Assembly: GCA_037974965.1 (NCBI GenBank)
Contig: JBBPFI010000001.1
Span: 2,666,001 to 2,730,000, forward strand
Reading direction: 5' to 3'
DNA length: 64,000 nucleotides
From: Dacryopinax spathularia
Taxonomy: Eukaryota; Basidiomycota; Dacrymycetes; Dacrymycetales; Dacrymycetaceae
The position numbers and the translations under genes were made by a program. The notes beneath the pieces are model-generated. The model had not been told where the DNA came from and ran no database searches. It saw only the letters and a program-made list of their open reading frames with translations. This document shows positions 57,480 to 64,000 of this stretch, piece by piece. Position 1 is the stretch's first letter, and each line of letters opens with the position of its first letter.

Positions 57480-59447
57480 TCATACCCAACGCTTTCCCTT
57501 CTTGATCTGCAACAAATATCGTAAAGGGATCATCAAGCTCGCTCCAATACCGAGCACAACCTATAGCCACACTTCAGTCTCCTCAACAATGCTATAAAGG
57601 GACAGACGAACCCCATTGAAGACAATCGCCTTCCACCACGTCAAGTGCGGCGCGTTGCCGATCAACGCCCCACTGATGGGGTTGCCGATGAGCCCCGCGA
57701 TACCGAGTACGATAGAAGCCACTCCCAAGCGAACGCTGCTCAGTGGTTAGCCTACCCCTTAAAGCCGGAGCGGAAGAGGGGGCTTACCCAACTTCGGCCA
57801 TACTGTGCGCCATTACTGCAAGCATTGGAGCGAACAGGCTGTACACTATCCCGAGCCGAGCATTAGCACGCTGAAGTGTCGAAGACTGAAGTGAAAAAGG
57901 CCGAGGACTCACCGGCTCCCGAGGCGATTCCATACAGTATTGAGAAGGCGACGACTCCGCCCGTGTTCTTGAGGCCGAAGAAGGCGAAGATGAGGACCAC
58001 GCAGATGAACTGGCTAGGGACTTGACATGTTACGGGTCCGTAGCGGTCTGCGAGGTAGTTTGGCGCCAGTCTGAGGAAGGGGTTAGTCGGTCGCAGACTT
58101 TTTTCGGTGGAATTGTCGGTGCTCACCTGCCGAGAATGCCGGCCGCGTTCATTACTGCGCCCTGTTATTCGGCGACGACTCAGTACTATGATTTCTGGGT
58201 ATAAGGTGAGCGTACCATGTAGAAAGCGAGGTTCTGGCTGACTCCGGCCTCCGTTTCCGCCCATAATTGAAGGAACGAACCTGCGAAAGCGGCTCAATTT
58301 ACCGTGATGAACCGTCTGCTGAAGAACGTACTTGGAAAGACTGACTCAAATCAGCACAACCTCGAGAAAATGGCACGCTAAGCACTTACAAAGTCCCAGG
58401 TTGGTGAAGAACGCCGCGATCAAGCCGACGATGTACACCCGCTCGGTGAACAGTTGGAGTACCGACACTTTCTCCATTGTCTTGTGTACCGGGTTGAAGT
58501 TCGGGAACATGAGCAGATTCGCGGGAATCAGCAGTGCAAGAAGGAAGAATCCGCAGGCTCGGATGGCCCAGACGTAACCGCTGGTTTGGAGGACGTTATT
58601 CAGCAGGATGGGGATGACAATGGACCTGGTACAAGGTGAGTTGGCTGCATCCCCAGGATAGGTCGGACTTACCCAATTGAGGATCCCGTTAAAACAATTC
58701 CCATTGCCAATGCCCGTCTCTCGGAGAAGTAGTGCGACGTAATCGCCAAAGCCGGAAGGTACATCATGCCCATCGCCAACCCTTGGCCAAGTCCTTGAGC
58801 GAGGAAGAACTAGGTGAGTCATCAGCTTCTCTTTGCTTGCCGTTGCTCCACGGTTAAACGAGCTGACCTGGTAATATTGCCCAGGTTGACATGCGCTCAA
58901 CGCAAAAGTGCACCCGACGTGCACGATGCTCGCAAGGAGCATCGGTATGCGGAAATGTTGTGCATCGAATACCTTCCCGGCGATTCCGCCAATGCCGAAA
59001 AGCAGGAATATTTGGACGCCGCCGATCCAGCCAATATCGGATGTTGAGTAGTTGGTCAAGAGCGCTTCAACATAAAGCGTTTCGAAGATACCAAAGCTTG
59101 ACATATACCTGAAACCGACGATTCATGAGGAACGAGTCGAAGTCAACGGATTGCAACTTTACCCGAAGGTTGTGACCATAACCAACCATGCTCCCGCGAC
59201 TGGAGAAACGATCAACGCGCCCTGTCGGCAAGATTCGACTTGCATGCATACCTGTTGACCATGCTTTCCAGCCTCCTTCAGGTATAGTATGTTCATGCAG
59301 TTTGGTCACGCTGCTATCGCTCTCTGCTTGATAGGTCGTTTGGGACGGTGCGCCTTTCTCGACGTCCTCGGCACTCGTGCCAACCGGCGTGCTTATCTGA
59401 GACACAGTCGGTTCCTCCACTGCCTGCCGACTTGGATCTGTCGACAT
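57480..59447 (-). CDS. MFS transporter, MCT-like, group B copy 3
   Basis: The ATG at 59447 gives MSTDPSRQAVEEPTVSQIST; signature IPEGGWKAWSTG. Blocks: YMSSFGIFETLYVEALLTNY, IGWIGGVQIFLLFGIGGIAG, VFDAQHFRIPMLLASIVHVG, CTFALSACQPGQYYQ, FFLAQGLGQGLAMGMMYLPA, IRACGFFLLALLIPANLLM, NYLADRYGPVTCQVPSQFI, FFGLKNTGGVVAFSILYG, and C-terminus RYLLQIKKGKRWV, with stop 57480-57482. About 11 introns at sites shared with copies 1 and 2. Intact. It lacks the 36-bp duplication of copy 2. Confidence 0.87.
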
Positions 59448-60326
59448 CTTCGAGATCCAGGACGTCGAGGACGTTAGATGGAGAGTACACTCCGCAAACC
59501 ACGCCGGCGATATGCACTAGTCCCCCAGCCGCGGACCATTTCGTCACCGCCTTGTCTTTAGTGTACTTTTCGGCTCCCACGCGCAGGGCCCGTGCTTCTT
59601 TTTAGGAAGCAACATCCCCGTCGGCGATAAAACCTCCGAGCTTGTCGGTCCCGGCCAACTCCAACAGCAACGAATTGACTTGGTATCAGACCACCGCAGA
59701 AAAGCTTAATAAGCTCGTTCATGGGATCGGCTTTGCCAAATGCAGTTCATGCCGACAGGCGGATGTTATGGAGTGAGGAAACTCGGAGTGATCGTGGAAT
59801 GCACCGGCCAAGATGCGGCGACCCGCTTACGTACCTGATCCCTTCCGCCGATAACGGGCCTAAGCGGTGAATGAATGGGCCGCGAGCTTCCTGGTCGAGG
59901 CTCGATCAATAAAGTATTTGGTACTGTACCAGAGGCCGACACATCAAGCTTGCATCATAACACACTTGAACATTACATCGCCCACGTCAGACCATGCATG
60001 AGCACTCGAGGCTCTTCAAGCCAAAATAACGGCTATGAATCAGCGGGATGAAAATCTCCATCATCGACTATCCTTCCGCTCCTTATTCGTACAATGCAAC
60101 AATGAACCCAGCTCATTGGAAGTGCACAATCGTCTTCTTCCACCTCGTTTCCATCCTGTTGTACAAGCATTTCCGATTCTTGCACGTCCGCCGTGTCCTT
60201 CGGTTCTTTCACGAGCCATTATGACGACAGGCTGTCCAACAGCGGCGGAATGAACCGCAATCGATGTGTTTCCCGATACCCCGGAGCAGGAACCGGCAGA
60301 GCTTGCAGCAGGAGTCCTTCCCGCCG
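59448..60326. other. Intergenic region
   Basis: Promoter of MFS group B copy 3 and the 3' region of TRAX. No gene recognised. Confidence 0.45.
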
Positions 60327-61421
60327 TTAGTCGTCCTCCTGCTCGTCGCCGCGAGTCGCACGACCACCTCCCTCCCAGCCCCGATCCTGTCCATACCCCG
60401 AGACGTACTGCCTGACCAGTTCGTCCAATCGTTCGGGTGACGCCGCATACTCGCGTTCCCGAATCGACATAGCATACGTAGCTATGACGCCCTGCGTCAG
60501 CACGTTTCCACGAACAAGGCGCAAGCGAGCGAGCCAGGGAGACACGCATATAGCTCACCATCCTCGATCTTTCGGAGGGACATTGTCGTTGTCTTCTGCT
60601 TTTGGTCCATGCCTTTTACTTGGGTAGCGAAAGGCTCGAAGACTGGTAGCAGAATGCGTCAACGCGCCCGTTTGCTCGGAGAATGAGCGTAGAACATACT
60701 GACACGACAATCGCGCACGAAGTCACAGACTTCGCGGGCTCTTGCTCGTCCACCACGAGTTGCGATTGCGGAAATAGCGTATCTCATGAGCTCGCCTGTG
60801 AGATCGGAGATACCTAGAAGGTAGTCGGCGTAGGGTAATGGAAAGAACTGTCGAGCGTTAGATCGGGCGAGCAACCAGTAGGATACGCTTACCGGTTTTC
60901 CGGATTCATCCGACAGGTAGTCTTGCATCGCCCGGTAGGTCAGGAGCGTATTGTGCTCCATATAGTAAGCGAAGCCGTAGGCTTCTATGAACTCTTGCGT
61001 TCCAGGGGAACTACGAACTAAGTCAACTTCACAAAGCGACCAGGTTTCCCTCAGACTCACATGGAGCGATGGTACCTCCAAAAGTTATTTCCCTCTAAAG
61101 GCTCGCTCATGCTCCGAAACAAGTCCTTGATCGGCTGCATCTGCTCATATGCTTTCTTAGCTGCTTCCTGCCCAGCTTCTCTTTCGGTCCCCGGTTTGAT
61201 CGACGGGTCCGTCATGAGCCGGTGAAGGAGGAAGATGCATTTCTTTGATAAGCTGGTTATGTCCCGCGAGATCTTGGTGAGTGCTTCTCGGCGGTCGTAC
61301 TAGTGAGTCATGAAAGGATCGTAATAGCACAGCCAGAACAAGATCGTACAAACTGGTCCAGCTCTTCCCTGTAGACGTTGAAAGCGGTCATTATGGCATC
61401 CTTAGTCGAGCTTCCCGGCAT
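60327..61421 (-). CDS. TSNAX: Translin-associated factor X (TRAX)
   Basis: The catalytic partner of translin in the C3PO endoribonuclease complex. Read right to left: DAIMTAFNVYREELDQF, then YDRREALTKISRDITSLSKK and CIFLLHRLMTDPSIKPGTER (about 61190-61300), GQEAAKKAYEQMQPIKDLFR, FIEAYGFAYYMEHNTLLTYR, FFPLPYADYLLGISDLTGEL, MRYAISAIATRGGRARAREV and CDFVRDCR. Later exons give FEPFATQVKGMDQKQKTTTM, SLRKIEDG and TYAMSIREREYAASPERLDE; the tail is Gly/Arg/Asp-rich, with stop 60327-60329. Seven or so short introns. An in-frame ATG at 61442 would add seven residues. Translin itself is not in the window. Confidence 0.88.
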
Positions 61422-61741
61422 AGCCTGTACAGCAACTGCCATTTTGCCCAATAAGACCAGATGCGGAGTGGTAACAGCAGAAGAGGAGATCAGTGTCAGC
61501 CAATGAGAGCCCGCGTCGGGCAGAAGCGCCCACCTTTCGGCCTCAGAAGCGCGCATCGCCGTCATAGGCCGTTTGCTTCCGGTCAACCAACTCAGCCTTC
61601 TTGCCGCCACCAGAGAACAACGTGCACGCCTCAAGTCTGTCGTGCGACTACCTTTCTGCTGTTTTGTCCACGTCCATCAACACCTTGTACTGGTACGCGC
61701 CCATCTTGTCTTGTTGTCACATCGTTGGGCTGACGGTGACA
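61422..61741. promoter_or_regulatory. Divergent promoter region of TRAX and DUF4149 gene
   Basis: Only about 320 bp separates the two start codons, so the genes probably share a bidirectional promoter. No clear TATA box seen. Confidence 0.5.
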
Positions 61742-62546
61742 ATGGCAGACAAGATGGTACACTACTCGAGGACCCACTCGGTCTCTTGGGCTTTGCTGAA
61801 GGAGCTGTTCTGCTATGAATCGTTCTACACTCTGTCATGGGGAGCTCTGTTCGGGATGGGTAAGCCTTTCAGCTCTAGCCTCTTGTGGCGGCTGACTGGT
61901 TTACTAGCATTATGGGTAACGTTGATCGGTAACTCCTTAGCGGTCAAAGCCGTCGGTGCGTTTGCTGTTCTGTTTCCCTCCTTACAGGGGCTGAATGGGG
62001 TCGTCCTTAGCCCGAGAACCATACCGACGACTCACTGCGAGCTGGTTCCCCGTCTACTTCGGTATAACCAGCGCCCTCGGCGGCTTGCTGTTCGGCATCT
62101 ACGCGTACACGCATCCCGACACGCTCCCGAACATGTTCACCAAGCCTCTCACACCCGACGCATTGCAAGGCTGGGTACTAGCCCTCCTGACGGGGATGAG
62201 CTTGACGCAGTTCTTCTATATCGAGCCGAAGACCGTGGAGGTTATGTTCAAACGGGCGGCGAAGGAACGGGCAGAGGGGAAGGCCTTCAGTGATCCTACC
62301 GTAAGTGCTTCAGTCAGCAGCGAATGGTACTCGGTATTCACATATCGTTCTAGGCATCCGATGAGCTGCAGGCTCTCTCGGAGGAGTTCTTCAAGCTGCA
62401 CACCTACAGCATGGCCTTAAATGCTGCATCGATCGTACGTGTCTGAACTGCCTCATTGAACGAGAGTCTGACCTAGTGGCTTGATTCAGGTTGCCCTGCT
62501 CTTCCATGGGCTGTGGATCGGCACTTTCGGTGCATCAGGTTACTGA
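61742..62546 (+). CDS. DUF4149 (TMEM205-like) membrane protein with a 21-nt microexon
   Basis: A small multi-pass membrane protein of unknown function. Exon 1 (61742-61859) gives MADKMVHYSRTHSVSW... and ESFYTLSWGALFGM. A 21-nt microexon (61908-61928) encodes LWVTLI with split codons at each end. Exon 3 (62011-62300) gives REPYRRLTASWFPVYFGITS, LGGLLFGIYAYTHPD, VLALLTGMSLTQFFYIEPKT and VMFKRAAKERAEGKAF. Exon 4 starts at 62354 with ASDELQALSEEFFKLHTYSM, and the last exon gives VALLFHGLWIGTFGASGY, with stop 62544-62546. Four membrane segments are visible. Without the microexon the frame is kept but part of a helix is lost. The start at 61742 is preferred over upstream codons because the family begins here. 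Confidence 0.83.
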
Positions 62547-63404
62547 GGACCGTGTATATAGGGAGTTTTAGTGGTTGAGGATCTAATAGCATTGTTGTTC
62601 GAACAAAGGGATGGTACTTGTTCGGCGGTGCCGTCCTCCTTTCACTGAGGACCCTGGTCACGGCATGAATGCCCTATCTGGATAATTACCCCGGCTCCGA
62701 CCATGGCCACCTCCACCTCTGCACCCTCCCGACATCGGGCGACCTTGCACCTGGACCTCCCGGTCATCGTTGCGATTGCGCACCCTGGCGACTGAGACCG
62801 GCATTTGCCACGGCTCGTTTGAGAGGCGAATTGTCCAATTAGGATAAGGTTTCTCCGCCTCGGAGAGCCGAGCGGGAAAAACGATCAGACGCGCCGAAGA
62901 GGTGCTATTGTAGTATCCATGTGTATAGCTGGCCGTCGCATCACAAACTGGGCGCGAAAGCGAGTTTGGTAGACAGGATGTGCGTTTGAAAGGGAAATGG
63001 GAAATGGCATTGAGCGCGAGCGAGACGCGGGACGGCACCGCGTCATGTCGGTGCGAACGAAATCACCATGCGACTCGACTCCACCGCCGGCCAGGGGCAC
63101 ACAGAGCGCAAAAAGTAGCCTGGCACAGCGAAATCTCATTTGCCCTATTGCCCTACCTCGCTTCTCTTTCTACCTCTCCCGTTACTACTCCTCAACACCA
63201 CTCAGTCTCCATTTCTATACCCTCCTTTCTTCCCTCCACACTCTCCACACTCTCATTGTAGCCTCCTCCTCTTCGTCGGTAGAATGCTTCGCGGGCTTGG
63301 CAAGCTCAGGTACAGTTCGCTCCTTGTGCCCGTCTTGGCATCGACAGCTCAAACACCCAAAAATCAGGCACTCGCCTGCAAGGCGTCTGGCACGATGCGT
63401 GTCC
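62547..63404. other. Intergenic region and leader of the malic enzyme gene
   Basis: Pyrimidine-rich from about 63130 to 63260. An ATG at 63284 (MLRGLGKL) could begin a mitochondrial targeting exon, but I could not find a splice that keeps the malic enzyme frame. Confidence 0.45.
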
Positions 63405-64000
63405 ATGGAAAGTGCGACATCGGCAACGAAACACCTTGTCCCGATCCAGACACATCTCAGGGGTGAAGCCCTACTCAACAATCCACGCCTGAACAAGGTC
63501 TGTGGCGACGTCTTTGCACGCCGTGTCGAAGATCGTGCTGACCGTAGTGCAACAGGGCGCCGCGTTCACTCGGGAGGAGCGTGCGATCTTCGGTCTCGAA
63601 GGTTTCCTCCCTTACGACGTCCACACGATCGAGCAGCAGGCCAGCTCGCTTTTCCCGACCGGGCTCGTTCCCCCTCGCGCTTACTCGCAGGCCAACAGGT
63701 CCAGCGAGTCCTCTCGCAGATTGACAAGCAGAACACGCCTCTGCTCAAACATGCCTTCCTCGCCTCCCTACGAGACCAGAACCAGGTGCGAGACCGCTTT
63801 TCGAGCTGGGCTATATGCTAACTGCTGGCACAGGTCCTATTCTACCGCGTTATGCAGGATCACCTGAAGGACTTCCTGGGCATCCTGTATACACCCACTG
63901 CTGGAGAGGCAATTCAGATGTACTCGCGTCTGTTCCGTCGTGCTGCTGGCTGCTTCATCGTGTGTCTGCTATAACCTTTCACTCTACGCTGGTCTAATTG
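63405..64000 (+). CDS. Malic enzyme, 5' part; continues beyond the right edge
   Basis: Oxidative decarboxylation of malate to pyruvate with NAD(P)+. The first in-frame ATG gives MESATSATKHLVPIQTHLRG and EALLNNPRLNK. An intron (about 63500-63557) leads to GAAFTREERAIFGLEGFLPY and DVHTIEQQ. The family then requires VQRVLSQIDKQNTPLLKHAF, which is met only if a stretch of about 60 nt starting GCCAGC (after 63638) is removed, that is, a GC-AG intron. A further intron (63786-63834) leads to VLFYRVMQDHLKDFLGILYT and PTAGEAIQMYSRLFRRAAG, including the conserved YTPT motif with the catalytic Tyr. The cofactor-binding domain lies outside the window. The true start may be upstream. Confidence 0.8.

Overview
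This window is intron-rich nuclear DNA of a filamentous or dimorphic fungus, most likely a basidiomycete. The evidence is many introns of about 45-80 nt, a NoxA-type NADPH oxidase, a Bck1-type MAPKKK with a very long low-complexity N-terminus, and a CCCH/DUF7923 protein of a kind I associate with basidiomycetes. The species cannot be named from the window. Exon borders were read by eye from splice signals and protein-family conservation.

Layout. 1-18 kb holds single-copy housekeeping and signalling genes: an ABCA-type transporter running off the left edge (minus), an Hcs1/IGHMBP2-type helicase (plus), an NCS1 nucleobase permease (plus), NoxA (plus), a CCCH zinc-finger/DUF7923 protein (minus) and CutC (plus). 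18.4-26.4 kb holds two copies of a two-gene module in the same order and strand: an MCT-like MFS transporter plus a secreted GH17-like glucanase. 27.0-31.3 kb is a nested transposon island: a 3.18-kb PIF/Harbinger element (DDE transposase plus Myb/SANT partner, convergent) sits inside the right arm of an older element of about 1.16 kb with arms of about 104 bp. 31.5-33.3 kb is a membrane-anchored histidine acid phosphatase. 36.6-41.9 kb is a Bck1-type MAPKKK, and 43.6-45.6 kb is a fungal relative of plant IQM calmodulin-binding proteins.

46.7-59.4 kb holds four more MCT-like MFS genes, interrupted only by TIM21. Six MFS paralogues in 41 kb fall into two sequence groups: group A at 18.4, 23.1 and 46.7 kb, and group B at 50.5, 53.1 and 57.5 kb (a tandem array, all minus). 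The right end has TRAX (minus) divergent from a DUF4149 membrane protein (plus), and the 5' part of a malic enzyme cut by the window edge.

Most striking: the duplicated MFS-GH17 module, in which both GH17 proteins carry Gln where the catalytic nucleophile Glu is expected; the nested young transposons; self-complementary CATGATCATG clusters placed mainly in the Harbinger introns; a 36-bp tandem duplication that doubles a 5' splice site in an MFS gene; a 21-nt microexon in the DUF4149 gene; and intron gain or loss among the MFS paralogues. No LTR or virus-like element, CRISPR array, rRNA or convincing tRNA was seen.
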